A stretch of 64,000 bases of DNA from Pseudobacteriovorax sp. (GTDB taxonomy: Bacteria > Bdellovibrionota_B > Oligoflexia > Oligoflexales > Oligoflexaceae), in NCBI GenBank assembly GCA_013215145.1, contig JABSRP010000017.1, positions 1 to 64,000 of the forward strand, in the 5' to 3' direction. The position numbers and the translations under genes are program-made. The stretch's first letter is position 1. The number at the start of each line of letters is the position of its first letter. Below, one piece after another: positions 26,894 through 36,209 of the stretch. Under the pieces are notes generated by a model. That model did not search any database. It worked only from the letters and a program-made list of their open reading frames with translations, and had not been told where the DNA came from.

Positions 26894-27775
26894 TCAACTC
26901 TCTTGCTTGTTCGTGTTTGCCATAGCATGTTTTAGTTTTTGCCCTTGTTTTTGAAGTTGTGCTCCCACAAGGCTAGTGAGATAGCGTCCGAGAGAAATCA
27001 TTTGGTTATTGGTCATATGCTCGAACGATAGCGAGATTTTTGAGCCCGATATAAAAACCCGTCTGACGCGTCCCGATACTTTAACAAAGTCTCCTAATTT
27101 TTGGTCGAGGTTGTCACCTACTGGAATATTGATGCGTACTTGATCGCCATCCTTAAAGATAATGTCTTTATCAGCCTCTAGTACTGCCCCGTGAAGAGAA
27201 AGATCAACTATTTGACCTTCAACCATTTGATCAAGGGTCAGATGATAAAACGTAATAGGGATAAAGACAGAATACCGTCGGTTTTTATGTTTGTTCTGTT
27301 CTTCAATGCCGTTTTTGATTTTCGAAAAAACCCTAGTCCGCGTAATTCCCGGGTAAAAAATATACTCATCAGTTTCGTGGTACTGAAGTAATTCATTGTG
27401 ATAGAGAGAGATTAAGTTTGAGCTGTTGCGTGTCAAAAATAAAACGGGAATGGTTTCGTTGCGTCTCTTTTCCTTGAGGGCTTTTACTAATCCGAGGACA
27501 ACATGGATATCATCGAAGTTATCATCTATGGCTAGTAATGAGATGTTTCGACCAAATTGTCTTGTTAAGTCTTGGGGAGAGCCTGGTTTCGAAACGGAAA
27601 GCTGAGGATAGTTCTTCCTAACATAGCTTTCCATGGCTTGGCCTAGTTCTTGATCGAAGTTTTCGCCTGTAGCAAGAATTACGTAGTTCTTGCGCTTCTT
27701 TCTTGGGCCGGTGAGATAGTCTTCAATTTTTGACTGTTTTTTGTCATCTGTTGCTTCGCCAATTTTGTTTTCCAT
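26894..27775 (-). CDS. Pseudo-receiver plus PilZ domain protein
   Basis: This 293-residue protein has an N-terminal receiver-like fold (~30-158): IDDNFDD near 83-89, then IPVLFLTRNSS and a TDEYIFYP segment where active receivers have a conserved Lys before Pro; here it is Tyr. A C-terminal PilZ domain (~162-275) follows with NRRYSVFIPI and DLSLHG at 191-196. The second c-di-GMP motif is intact (DxSxxG), but the first Arg of RxxxR is not obvious (Lys/His instead). It may therefore bind c-di-GMP weakly or act as a scaffold. It lies 42 bases before the kinase gene and 29 after the large lipoprotein. Confidence 0.7.
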   Translation of the reverse strand: MENKIGEATDDKKQSKIEDYLTGPRKKRKNYVILATGENFDQELGQAMESYVRKNYPQLSVSKPGSPQDLTRQFGRNISLLAIDDNFDDIHVVLGLVKALKEKRRNETIPVLFLTRNSSNLISLYHNELLQYHETDEYIFYPGITRTRVFSKIKNGIEEQNKHKNRRYSVFIPITFYHLTLDQMVEGQIVDLSLHGAVLEADKDIIFKDGDQVRINIPVGDNLDQKLGDFVKVSGRVRRVFISGSKISLSFEHMTNNQMISLGRYLTSLVGAQLQKQGQKLKHAMANTNKQES

Positions 27776-27804
27776 TTTCTATTCCGCTCAAGTTTACTTT
27801 CTAT

Positions 27805-30501
27805 TTAAAAGTTCTTTGTTTCAGCCTCGCGACTGGCGATGTTAAGCTCATCTAGTAGCTTTGAGGCCTTGTTTTTTATCGACTGGTTATTTGCTTTATC
27901 GCTGGGATCGCTTAGGCCTGACAAGTGACTGAAGGTGGCTAAGGCCTCGTTTAGGAAGTCGCGTTCTCCAGTTAATTGCCAAAGGGCTTTATGGACTGAT
28001 CCTTTATGAAAGTGGAGTCTTTCGTTTAACTGGGTGTCTTTTGCTGCCGTGTCAGGGATCTTTTCCAGCGTGTTTTTTGCCAATTCTAAGTGCCTTTTTG
28101 CAAGATTTGGATGGCTTTCCTGCAAATTAACTGCGATTTTGAATAGAGCAATACCTTCATTGATGCGGTGCCTTACTGGAATTTCATTACTTCTGCGTTT
28201 TGTTGTTGAATAATCCGATACCTGCGCGTAGGAGTCAGCGGCAGAGACGGGGTCGTTTTTATGGTCTAGAAAGATTTCTCCCAAAATTAGTTTGCCTTTT
28301 ATGTAGTCGCTGTGATTTTTATTAAGTTTTTTCAGTTCGATCACTGCTGATGAAAAATCTCGACGTTCCATAAAGAATTTGGCTCTCTTTAAATGATCTT
28401 TTTCTAAGTTGATTTTTTTCTTCTTCGTAAGCTCAATGCTTTCATTTTCCCAGTTTATTAGTTTTACAATTGATTTGTGGTCAGTTTTTTTTAGGCTAAG
28501 CCGGAGTTTTGGCTGATAATTTATCTGTGCTGATAGAGGAGTGATCCCGATTCGTTTTCCATTGATAAATACCGTTGCTCCACTTGGATTAGAATCTATT
28601 TTGAGCATAGTATTAACGGCATCCATGCTGATTGAAATCTGCTGTTTGTCAAACCAATTTGGGTTGAGTGTCAATGGGCGGTAGCCCGGTTTTTTGACTT
28701 TCCAAACTCCTGACGGATTTAACGAAGCTGGCAGTCGTAGGTTGCCGTTTTCCGTGGTTGCCCCAACCCAAGTATCATTCCAATATATACTCGCGCCTTG
28801 CAGTGGTAAGCGACTTTTCTTATCTTTTATCGATAATAGTTTACCTGTACTATTTAAGTTTTGGAAGTTTGGGATTGAGCGCGAGCCAGGGACTATTTGA
28901 CTATTGGGCTCTTCGGAAACTATAATCCCTCGAACTAGTTTCCCAACTTGACTGGAAACCCTTACTGTAGCAATTTTTCCATAAGACTTGTTCTGATCAC
29001 CTTTTAGTCCGTAAACATCAACCCAGTTGAAATTTGCGTTAGTTTCCTTTTCATCTTGATGGGACAGCATTTCGAGTTGTTTACCTCTCATCGACTTAAT
29101 GTGTAGAAGAGGTGGGAGGCTATTTGCTGTAGTCTTCGCTAAGTCATAATATGTCTGTGACTGTTTTAAAGCAGTGTCTTTATCGCTGATCACCCTTTTT
29201 TCTGAGGAGAGGATATTTGAACTGTTGGATAATAAATTGAATGTAATGGAAGTTTGACTCTCTTCTATATCGGCTACAGGTTGGATGTAGTAGTCAGGCT
29301 CCTTATTAGACTTGTTGGCTCTGGATAATTGTGCTAGGCCCGAGTCTTTGACTGCACTGAATGTATAGTTAAATAGCTTTTTTTCTAATGAATTTGCAGC
29401 CGTCTTTGATGTGTGACTTGTTTTTGCTCCCGTGTACCTAAGTGGTAAAAATAGTATGTTTTTCTTGGTATGCGGCTCATGAAACCTGTAGCTTAATGAT
29501 AACGGTCCCCCTACAATGTAATCAGTTTCAACCTTCTGTGGTACTTGTTTGCTCGACCGTAATGTAACGCTAATCAAATCTCCTAGTTTTCCCTCAAGGT
29601 CATAAAGGAAAATTCCAAACCGATTTGTTTCTCCCAATGTTTTTTCATTAATTGAGATAGATATTCCTTGAAGTGGACGGCGGAGACGTCTCTCTTGAGA
29701 GTAGGTGTGAACGAGGAAATTGTCTCCTTCTTCAAGGCGTATATGGATTTTTTTATTAGATACGAGATTTGTCTCAACAATTTGGGATTTAATTCCAGGT
29801 CCCTGAATAAGTAAGGCTTCGATACTTTCGGTTTGCTCGATAATAGGGATACTGCAGCGGCCCCTACTGTTGAAATAGCAAAGGCTTACTTGATTTTCTA
29901 GAGGAACGGGCATCACCTTAATGTCCTTAAACACCTTTGTTGAGCCATGTAAATAAAGGAAAGCGAATGACTTTGGTTTTTCTTTGAGGCCTGATTTTGT
30001 TTTGTCGGCCTCAAGGATTTCGACTTGCCCTTCGGGCAATAATGGTTCTTCGGGTGAACTGTCGTTTGTTTCACTTGTCTCCACAAATACTTCCGAGGGT
30101 TTTTCGTCGAGCTGAGCGGTAGGCTCGGTGTCGTCTTCAATTTTTGCATCAGAATCGAATGATATATTTGGAGACACTAATTTGGTTGAAACATCAAAGT
30201 TAGTTTTTCCTGGAGTAATTTTTAATGATGTCTTTGACGGCAGATAAGACGTTGATCGAGAAATTTTTTCTATCGTAAGATTGATCGTATCGTTATCGAT
30301 CAAGTTCTTTGAGAACTGGGTATATCCTTGAACGTTTGTGATGCCAGCAAATGAACCGTTGACTCTAACTTCAGCTCTGGCGATGGGGAAGTTGTCTGCA
30401 TTGGTAACGCGGACTGTAATGATGCGTAGCTGTTTGCCTCTAGAGCAGGCAAATAACATTACTGTCGATAAGGCGACCAGAAGTAGCTTGTTTATATTCA
30501 T
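27805..30501 (-). CDS. Large multidomain lipoprotein with PEGA and regulatory-like beta domains
   Basis: This 898-residue protein starts with a signal peptide and lipobox ending FAC at Cys19. Three segments look like carboxypeptidase-regulatory/beta-sandwich repeats (~27-75, ~262-305, ~555-615), each with a P-x-x-x-A/I-x-I ... G-x-T pattern. A PEGA domain (SNPSGATVFINGKRIGITPL) lies near 632-651, and a helical, TPR-like region fills ~690-890. The middle part (~345-535) resembles secreted FlgT/CsgG-like lipoproteins only faintly. The function is unknown. It would sit on a periplasm-facing membrane leaflet. It is co-directional with a one-helix membrane protein and the PilZ protein. Confidence 0.7.
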   Translation of the reverse strand: MNINKLLLVALSTVMLFACSRGKQLRIITVRVTNADNFPIARAEVRVNGSFAGITNVQGYTQFSKNLIDNDTINLTIEKISRSTSYLPSKTSLKITPGKTNFDVSTKLVSPNISFDSDAKIEDDTEPTAQLDEKPSEVFVETSETNDSSPEEPLLPEGQVEILEADKTKSGLKEKPKSFAFLYLHGSTKVFKDIKVMPVPLENQVSLCYFNSRGRCSIPIIEQTESIEALLIQGPGIKSQIVETNLVSNKKIHIRLEEGDNFLVHTYSQERRLRRPLQGISISINEKTLGETNRFGIFLYDLEGKLGDLISVTLRSSKQVPQKVETDYIVGGPLSLSYRFHEPHTKKNILFLPLRYTGAKTSHTSKTAANSLEKKLFNYTFSAVKDSGLAQLSRANKSNKEPDYYIQPVADIEESQTSITFNLLSNSSNILSSEKRVISDKDTALKQSQTYYDLAKTTANSLPPLLHIKSMRGKQLEMLSHQDEKETNANFNWVDVYGLKGDQNKSYGKIATVRVSSQVGKLVRGIIVSEEPNSQIVPGSRSIPNFQNLNSTGKLLSIKDKKSRLPLQGASIYWNDTWVGATTENGNLRLPASLNPSGVWKVKKPGYRPLTLNPNWFDKQQISISMDAVNTMLKIDSNPSGATVFINGKRIGITPLSAQINYQPKLRLSLKKTDHKSIVKLINWENESIELTKKKKINLEKDHLKRAKFFMERRDFSSAVIELKKLNKNHSDYIKGKLILGEIFLDHKNDPVSAADSYAQVSDYSTTKRRSNEIPVRHRINEGIALFKIAVNLQESHPNLAKRHLELAKNTLEKIPDTAAKDTQLNERLHFHKGSVHKALWQLTGERDFLNEALATFSHLSGLSDPSDKANNQSIKNKASKLLDELNIASREAETKNF

Positions 30502-30544
30502 GGTAAAACTCTAAAAGCGCGTCACATTCGCTGTGAATGATCCT

Positions 30545-31459
30545 TTAGTTGGCTCCTGCGGCCTCTTGAAACTGGCTAAGGCTTGGGTCAACTTTATACG
30601 TCAGCGTCAGTGGTTTTACGTGCTTACTATTTACGACGATTTTAATCGATTCCATCGTACCCGTGAGTTCTTTTGGAACTTCAAAATTAAGTGTCTTTCG
30701 AGTGTAGTACTTGATGGCAAACCGATGATCCCTCGGCAACTCCCATGGTTTAATTGCCTGAGACTCAGTGATGTCACTTGGAGAGCTAATCACTTTTACC
30801 TCGCCACTTGCAGTTTTGAAGCTGGCAAATCCGATTACGTAGCCATGAGTTCGGGTAGGACGATCGAGATTCTTTACGGCAAATGATAGCGAGAAGCTCC
30901 GATCACTTTTCACCGGTTCGTATTTGTCAATCTTAATGCCCTCTTTTGTACTAACATTGTCTTCTTTAACTGCGGTCTTTTTACCTTCTTCAACTTGGTT
31001 TTGAGTTTTGTCAGAGTCTGGTGTTATGAGTTTTTTAGCGGCGAGGTTTGTGCCGGTTTTGGAGGTGCTGCTGTCGGCCTTGTCAGCGTCAGCTGTCACG
31101 CTGTCGCCGGAGCCACCCTTTGTTTGTGAGAGAGCAGTTTTTGCCTTAGTTGGGTAACTCTTTTCATAGATTCCGTCATATCTGGTTTGGTAGGTAAAGA
31201 TAGTTGATAAGAGTTTTTTCACTCTATCTGTCTGTTGGATGTCGTGGCTGTAACTTTTGATAAGCAATACTGTGCTAGTCACAGACCAAATCATACTGGC
31301 AACCAGAAAGATGCCAACAATGTAAGACGATTTTAGACTGAGTTTAAACGTCTTAGTTTTATTGGAGTCTACGAAATAGATAATATTGAGAAATCGCTTT
31401 CTACTTTGTTTCGGTTGTTGTATCGAATTTTGTGACACGAATTCTCCGTAGAAAGCCAT
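30545..31459 (-). CDS. Single-span membrane protein of unknown function
   Basis: This 304-residue protein has a basic cytoplasmic N-terminus (~1-45), one membrane helix (~46-68), a short helical stretch, a Lys/Ser/Thr/Asp-rich linker (~95-180) and a compact C-terminal beta-rich domain (~185-295). I do not recognise the domain. The ATG at 31459 is chosen over a TTG one codon upstream because AGAGGG is correctly spaced. It appears to head the minus-strand run that continues with the PEGA lipoprotein, so the two may form an envelope complex; this is inference. Confidence 0.6.
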   Translation of the reverse strand: MAFYGEFVSQNSIQQPKQSRKRFLNIIYFVDSNKTKTFKLSLKSSYIVGIFLVASMIWSVTSTVLLIKSYSHDIQQTDRVKKLLSTIFTYQTRYDGIYEKSYPTKAKTALSQTKGGSGDSVTADADKADSSTSKTGTNLAAKKLITPDSDKTQNQVEEGKKTAVKEDNVSTKEGIKIDKYEPVKSDRSFSLSFAVKNLDRPTRTHGYVIGFASFKTASGEVKVISSPSDITESQAIKPWELPRDHRFAIKYYTRKTLNFEVPKELTGTMESIKIVVNSKHVKPLTLTYKVDPSLSQFQEAAGAN

Positions 31460-31628
31460 CAAACCCTCTTAAAAGTATATCAGGCCGGTCAAAACCTACA
31501 AATGGACTGCCTAGGAAAAAATTACCTGATGATTCCACAGATATTTGACGGTGTGCTATGGGAATCAATTTGATATCGTAGCCTGGCTATAGCATGCGAA
31601 GGCATAGTGGCTAAAAAGGAGGCGCTTT

Positions 31629-32774
31629 TTGTTTACCCCGGTGACAGTCAAACCAACTATAAAGATTGCGATAATCCGTAGTTCAAGTATCGGCGACGTG
31701 GTTTTGGGGACTGCCTGTCTCAATTTTTTAAGACGTTCAAACATACCCTATCAGCTGACTTGGATTGGCAGGGGACCAGCGCTTCAGCTTATCGCAGCTG
31801 CCTACCCCGAAATTGACACTGTAGAATTGGATCAGGGGAAATCAATGTCATTTGATTCCTTGTCATCTAGACTGGCCGACGTTCACCTAGTCATCGATCT
31901 TCAGACTAGTTTACGATCGCGTGCACTAGGAAGAGTTCTTGCAAAAAACTATAATACCAGTGTTTTCTCATGTTCTAAGAACAGTATCAAACGAGGACGT
32001 ATGGTGCTTAACTCTCGGATTCGCGGGCGATCGAAGTCGCTTCCAGAATCCTACCGGTCGGTAGAGTGGCATCAATTCCAGAATATGGTTCATACCTTAT
32101 ATCGTGGGCTACGCTACCAACTACCGGTAGAGTCTCTGGATGGATTGAGACCAGATTTGGCGCATCCAGAGCTTCCTACCGAGCACGCGACAGAGCTAAA
32201 ATCTTGGCAAAAAGAACTTAGATTTGGTAGCTGGGTCGCTATTGCACCGGGTGCTGCTCATGAGACCAAACGAGCTCCAACGAGTTTATTTGTTGATATT
32301 CTTGAGTCTTTTAGAGAAAAACTTGTGGCGGAGGGACGTCCAGAAAACTCGGTAAACATTCTATACGTTGGGAACGAAGTCGATCGTGAACGATCACTTG
32401 AGATTATTGACGCCCTAGGCTGGAAAGGCTCATCGCTGAACCTTGCTGGTAAATTATCACTTTGGGAGTCCGCCCTGGCCTTAAAAGAAGTTTCTGTTGC
32501 GCTGACAAATGATTCTTCTTTAAGTCATATAGCCGAAGCGGTTGGCACTCCTTGTCTTGTTATGTTTGGGCCGACTGTAGAAGGCTTTGGTTTTTCTCCC
32601 TGGCGTGAGGATAGCCAAGCTATTTCAAGCTCGCTTGGTTGTCGTCCTTGTTCGAAGCACGGCAAAGTTGGTTGCCGTTACGAAGATCATCTATGCTTTC
32701 GGTTGTTATCGTCGTCGGATATTGCTCAGCTTTTAACTTCGAGAGTGGCGGTAGAAGAAAAGGTTGAGTCTTGA
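31629..32774 (+). CDS. Glycosyltransferase family 9, ADP-heptose:LPS heptosyltransferase-like
   Basis: This 381-residue GT-B enzyme has the family 9 layout: IIRSSSIGDVVLGT near residues 15-28, VIDLQTSLRSR near 83-93, APGAAHETKRAP near 203-214, and LTNDSSLSHIAEAVGTPCLVMFGPT near 295-319. GT9 enzymes add heptose to the inner LPS core. The start is TTG with AAGGAGG at 6-nt spacing, a strong SD. Its stop overlaps the waaA start (TTGA). A distinct waaC or waaF assignment would need phylogeny. Confidence 0.85.
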   Translation: MFTPVTVKPTIKIAIIRSSSIGDVVLGTACLNFLRRSNIPYQLTWIGRGPALQLIAAAYPEIDTVELDQGKSMSFDSLSSRLADVHLVIDLQTSLRSRALGRVLAKNYNTSVFSCSKNSIKRGRMVLNSRIRGRSKSLPESYRSVEWHQFQNMVHTLYRGLRYQLPVESLDGLRPDLAHPELPTEHATELKSWQKELRFGSWVAIAPGAAHETKRAPTSLFVDILESFREKLVAEGRPENSVNILYVGNEVDRERSLEIIDALGWKGSSLNLAGKLSLWESALALKEVSVALTNDSSLSHIAEAVGTPCLVMFGPTVEGFGFSPWREDSQAISSSLGCRPCSKHGKVGCRYEDHLCFRLLSSSDIAQLLTSRVAVEEKVES

Positions 32775-34048
32775 GTTTCTGGATGTGTTTATACGGCTTT
32801 CTCGTCCGGGTCATCGGTCTTTTGATTGCAATAGCCTCCTATGTATTTCCTAGTTTGAGACCTCAGGCTAACGGGAGACGCTACAGTCAGGGCCAGTGGG
32901 ATCATATGGAAGTATGGGCGGCAAGTTACGGGAAGCGTATTTTATTCTTTGTAAGTTCGGCAGGTGAATATGAGCAGGCTTTACCTTTGGTAGATCGGCT
33001 TGAAGCCCGAAGTCCAGATTTAGGGATTTGCTTTGTGTTTTTCTCTCAGAGTGGTATCCGGTTTGCTCGGACACAAAATGAGCCCAGGCTTTGCTTAAAA
33101 GCCCCTTGGGACGACGTATTTATTTGGCGAAGGGTGTTTTCTGTTATCAGGCCAAGCCAGGTCTTTGTTGTTCGATACGAACTTTGGCCAGGGTTTCTCT
33201 CAGTGGCTGCCGGCTATGGGACTGTGGTCTTAATCAACGCGGTCATTCATAGGCGATTGGGTTGGTTTGAGAAAAAGCTTAAAGCGTCTCTGCTGCGGTA
33301 TATTGATGCTATTTTTACAGTCAATGAATCTGATAAATCTATGTTCCAAGACCTTGCTCCACATCTCGAGGATCGGATGTGGGCTATTGGCGATACTAAA
33401 TACGAGCGTGTCCTACAAAGAACAATTGAAAGAAAAGAACTTTGGCTATCGCTGAAGTCTGAGTTGGATAAAAAGTGGGGTGAGCGTCATCGGATGATAC
33501 TAGGTAGCGCCTGGCATAAGGAGGTTGAGCTGTTTCTGAACTCCGTCGATGATATTAAGACGAAATATGGACTGTTGCCCGTGATCATCGCTCCGCATGA
33601 TGTTTCGGCTGAAATGATTGCATGGATTGAGCAGAGATGTGATGCAAAATCTCTATCCTGGGCGCGGTTTTCGAGGATGGAAACGCTGCAAAAAAATACC
33701 GATATATTAATCGTCGATAAGATTGGTATTTTACCAGAGCTATACGGCTGTGCGGACTATGCTATGGTAGGAGGCGCTCTTCATCACAGGGTTCATAACG
33801 TACTTGAACCAGCCGTAAGAGGGCTTTCGATATGTTTTGGACCTCTATACCACACGAGTATGGAAGCTGTTAAATTGGCAAATGAAGGATTGGCCACAAT
33901 TGTAGAATCCAAGGAGTCTTTCCTTGAGTGGATTTTACAGGTCGGTCAAAAGGAAAATTCTATAAATTCTAAAATGAATCATTTTATAAACGAGAACTGT
34001 GGTGTTTCGGAGAAAATCTTAGCCACGGATATTGAGAAAGAGGCGTGA
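32771..34048 (+). CDS. waaA: 3-deoxy-D-manno-octulosonic acid (Kdo) transferase
   Basis: This 425-residue GT-B enzyme has an N-terminal membrane anchor (~5-27), the catalytic-base region SSAGEYEQALPL near 56-67 and the donor site LGSAWHKEVE, then GGALHHRVHNVLEPAVRG near 327-344, all WaaA/KdtA features. It attaches Kdo to the lipid A precursor, so the organism makes Kdo-containing LPS. The start is TTG, overlapping the stop of the GT9 gene; AAAAGG lies 7 nt upstream. An ATG 4 codons later is possible. The next gene, rng, begins 1 base after its stop. Confidence 0.9.
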   Translation: MSFWMCLYGFLVRVIGLLIAIASYVFPSLRPQANGRRYSQGQWDHMEVWAASYGKRILFFVSSAGEYEQALPLVDRLEARSPDLGICFVFFSQSGIRFARTQNEPRLCLKAPWDDVFIWRRVFSVIRPSQVFVVRYELWPGFLSVAAGYGTVVLINAVIHRRLGWFEKKLKASLLRYIDAIFTVNESDKSMFQDLAPHLEDRMWAIGDTKYERVLQRTIERKELWLSLKSELDKKWGERHRMILGSAWHKEVELFLNSVDDIKTKYGLLPVIIAPHDVSAEMIAWIEQRCDAKSLSWARFSRMETLQKNTDILIVDKIGILPELYGCADYAMVGGALHHRVHNVLEPAVRGLSICFGPLYHTSMEAVKLANEGLATIVESKESFLEWILQVGQKENSINSKMNHFINENCGVSEKILATDIEKEA

Positions 34049-34049
34049 C

Positions 34050-35567
34050 GTGGAAAAACGCTTAGTAATTAATGTTGATGCATCGGAGACTAGGATCGCC
34101 TTACTTGAAGGAGATCGTACAGCAGAGCTGTATATTGAGAACCAAAGTAGCCGGGGCATGGTAGGAAATATCTATAAGGCCAAGGTGAGCCGGGTCTTGC
34201 CAGGAATGCAGTCTGCTTTTGTCAATATTGGAACGGATCGATCAGCATTTTTGTACGTTGGCGACGTTGTTGATGACGATTACTTGAAAAAAATAAAAGC
34301 CATTGAAGGTAGCGATGTTGATCCTCGTTCCACCACCAATAAGACTCCCATCGAAAAGATTCTTCGTGAAGGTCAGGAGATTATGGTACAGGTGGCAAAA
34401 GAGCCTCTTGGGACCAAGGGACCAAGGGTTACGATGCTGGTGACAATACCAGGTCGCTACCTTGTACTTATGCCTGAATTCGATAATATCGGAATATCGC
34501 GGCGCATTGAAGATGAAGAAAAACGGGTTTTCTTAGAAGAATTAGTGGAATCAATTCGCCCTCAAGGAATGGGCATCATCGTACGAACGGCGGCTGCAGA
34601 TGTATCTAAAGAGATGCTCGAAAAGGATCTAAAATTTCTCCTGAGAATTTGGAATGATGTGGTGGGCTATCAGCAAGCGCGATCCGCTCCCGCATTACTC
34701 TATCAAGAGCCGGATATCATCCTAAAAACCTGTCGCGACCTCGAGGCCGAAGATGTCTTGGAAATCATAGTAGATGACAAGCAGTCTTACGATCAACTAG
34801 AGCACTTTATTGCCGAAACACCAGATGATGTTTCTCCAAGAAAGCTTAGGTTGTATGGTGAAATTTCTTCCATTTTTGATCACTACGGCATCGAAATCGA
34901 TATAGCAAAGGCACTTTCGAGAAAGGTTTGGCTTCCCTCTGGTGGGTATCTTGTGATCGACCAAACGGAGGCATTGACCGCTTTCGACGTTAATACGGGA
35001 ACGTACGTTGGTTCCCATAACGCACGAGAGACGATTCTCAAGACTAATCTTGAAGCAGCAACAGAAATGGTCCATCAGCTAAGGCTCAGAAATCTTGGTG
35101 GAATCATTATTGTCGACTTTATCGATATGGAGGAATTCTCCGATCGCGAGCAAGTTAACTCCTGTCTTGAAGAGGCTTTACGGTTGGATAAGTCGCGAAC
35201 CAATGTCCTTGGTATTAACGAGCTAGGGCTTGTCCAAATGACAAGGAAGCGTACTAGGGAGTCTCTCGAGCGATCTATGACAGAGGACTGTCCCCATTGC
35301 GCTGGGCATGGCCGCGTGCTCAAGGCGCAAAGTGTGGTTTTCGAAATGGTGAGAGATATCGAACGACATGTGCTGCGCACTGGCAAAAAACGTCTCAAAG
35401 TGATTGCGCGTGAAGATATCATTGATCGTTTGATGCAGGAAGAAAAGCAGCTCTATCAACAGCTCGTTGAGAAGTTTGATTTAGTGATTGATTTGGAAGC
35501 TAGCAAGGTAGGACTCAAGCAGCTTTCTCAAGCTGCTTATGAGCTGCAAGATGACCATTCTGAATAG
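34050..35567 (+). CDS. rng: Ribonuclease G (RNase E/G family)
   Basis: This 505-residue endoribonuclease has an S1-like N-terminal region (GNIYKAKVSRVLPGMQSAFVNIG), the magnesium-binding acidic residues in AFDVNTGTYVG and IIIVDFIDMEEF, and the zinc-link motif CPHCAGHGR near the end of the catalytic core. It lacks the long C-terminal scaffold of RNase E, so RNase G is the better name. The start is GTG 34050 with GAAAGAGG 6 nt upstream; a longer frame would overlap waaA without need. It cleaves 5'-monophosphorylated RNA in rRNA maturation and mRNA decay. Confidence 0.92.
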   Translation: MEKRLVINVDASETRIALLEGDRTAELYIENQSSRGMVGNIYKAKVSRVLPGMQSAFVNIGTDRSAFLYVGDVVDDDYLKKIKAIEGSDVDPRSTTNKTPIEKILREGQEIMVQVAKEPLGTKGPRVTMLVTIPGRYLVLMPEFDNIGISRRIEDEEKRVFLEELVESIRPQGMGIIVRTAAADVSKEMLEKDLKFLLRIWNDVVGYQQARSAPALLYQEPDIILKTCRDLEAEDVLEIIVDDKQSYDQLEHFIAETPDDVSPRKLRLYGEISSIFDHYGIEIDIAKALSRKVWLPSGGYLVIDQTEALTAFDVNTGTYVGSHNARETILKTNLEAATEMVHQLRLRNLGGIIIVDFIDMEEFSDREQVNSCLEEALRLDKSRTNVLGINELGLVQMTRKRTRESLERSMTEDCPHCAGHGRVLKAQSVVFEMVRDIERHVLRTGKKRLKVIAREDIIDRLMQEEKQLYQQLVEKFDLVIDLEASKVGLKQLSQAAYELQDDHSE

Positions 35568-35570
35568 GTA

Positions 35571-36197
35571 CTATGGAACAAGCCACCACTTATCAGCTTC
35601 CCACTTTACTGAGAAGCTGGTCTTATCGCCCTTTTTGAATCCTGACGGACTTTTACTGTAAATAGTAGTTTTGCGACCCTTTTTGATTTTGCCTTTATGG
35701 GTCTTACCTACGCCAAGTATCAATCCCGTGATTTCAGTATCGGAGATCTTAGTGATTTTCATTTTGACCTGATCATCGCCGAGGCCTCCAGAACCCTTTT
35801 TGGCTCGGATACTACTATCCGAAACCGTTGATTCCATGGCAAGAGCAACTACCTTGCGGGAGGAAATTTTGGTTTTGGCGACCCGATTGAGAAAAAGCTT
35901 TTCGCTGCCTTTGAAGGTAATGGTCAAGGTTGTTGGGTTGTCGATGTTGGCCTTGAGTTTAAGCCTTTTTCCTAGTTTTCCTTCGAGGGTGTTTTTAACG
36001 AATTCCGCCGTTAGATTCTTACCCTCGACTTTTTTTGAGGTGTCGATTTCGACTTTATAGGTTGTGTTGTCTACCTTAGTGACCTTAGTAGCCAATACGG
36101 GTTCGATATTGTTTGCCTTGTAATTGAACAGGTAGGCTGGACCACCCACTAGGTGAGTGGTGAACATGAGGTAAAAGACAGCAATAATGGTTTTCAT
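35571..36197 (-). CDS. Exported protein of unknown function
   Basis: This 208-residue protein has a short N-terminal hydrophobic stretch (~1-18) that could be a signal peptide, then a Lys/Thr-rich body with alternating beta-type pattern and a glycine spot (GSGGLGDD near 138-145). I recognise no family. GAGGA lies 5 nt before the ATG. It is the last gene of the minus-strand run that begins with fliK and flgD, 12 bases after a small lipoprotein gene, and converges with rng. Confidence 0.6.
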   Translation of the reverse strand: MKTIIAVFYLMFTTHLVGGPAYLFNYKANNIEPVLATKVTKVDNTTYKVEIDTSKKVEGKNLTAEFVKNTLEGKLGKRLKLKANIDNPTTLTITFKGSEKLFLNRVAKTKISSRKVVALAMESTVSDSSIRAKKGSGGLGDDQVKMKITKISDTEITGLILGVGKTHKGKIKKGRKTTIYSKSPSGFKKGDKTSFSVKWEADKWWLVP

Positions 36198-36209
36198 AAG
36201 GATCCTCGT

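Noticed and set aside
30533..30886. Plus-strand open frame opposite the single-span membrane protein
   Set aside because: It lies antisense to a better gene, lacks an SD and has no recognised motif.
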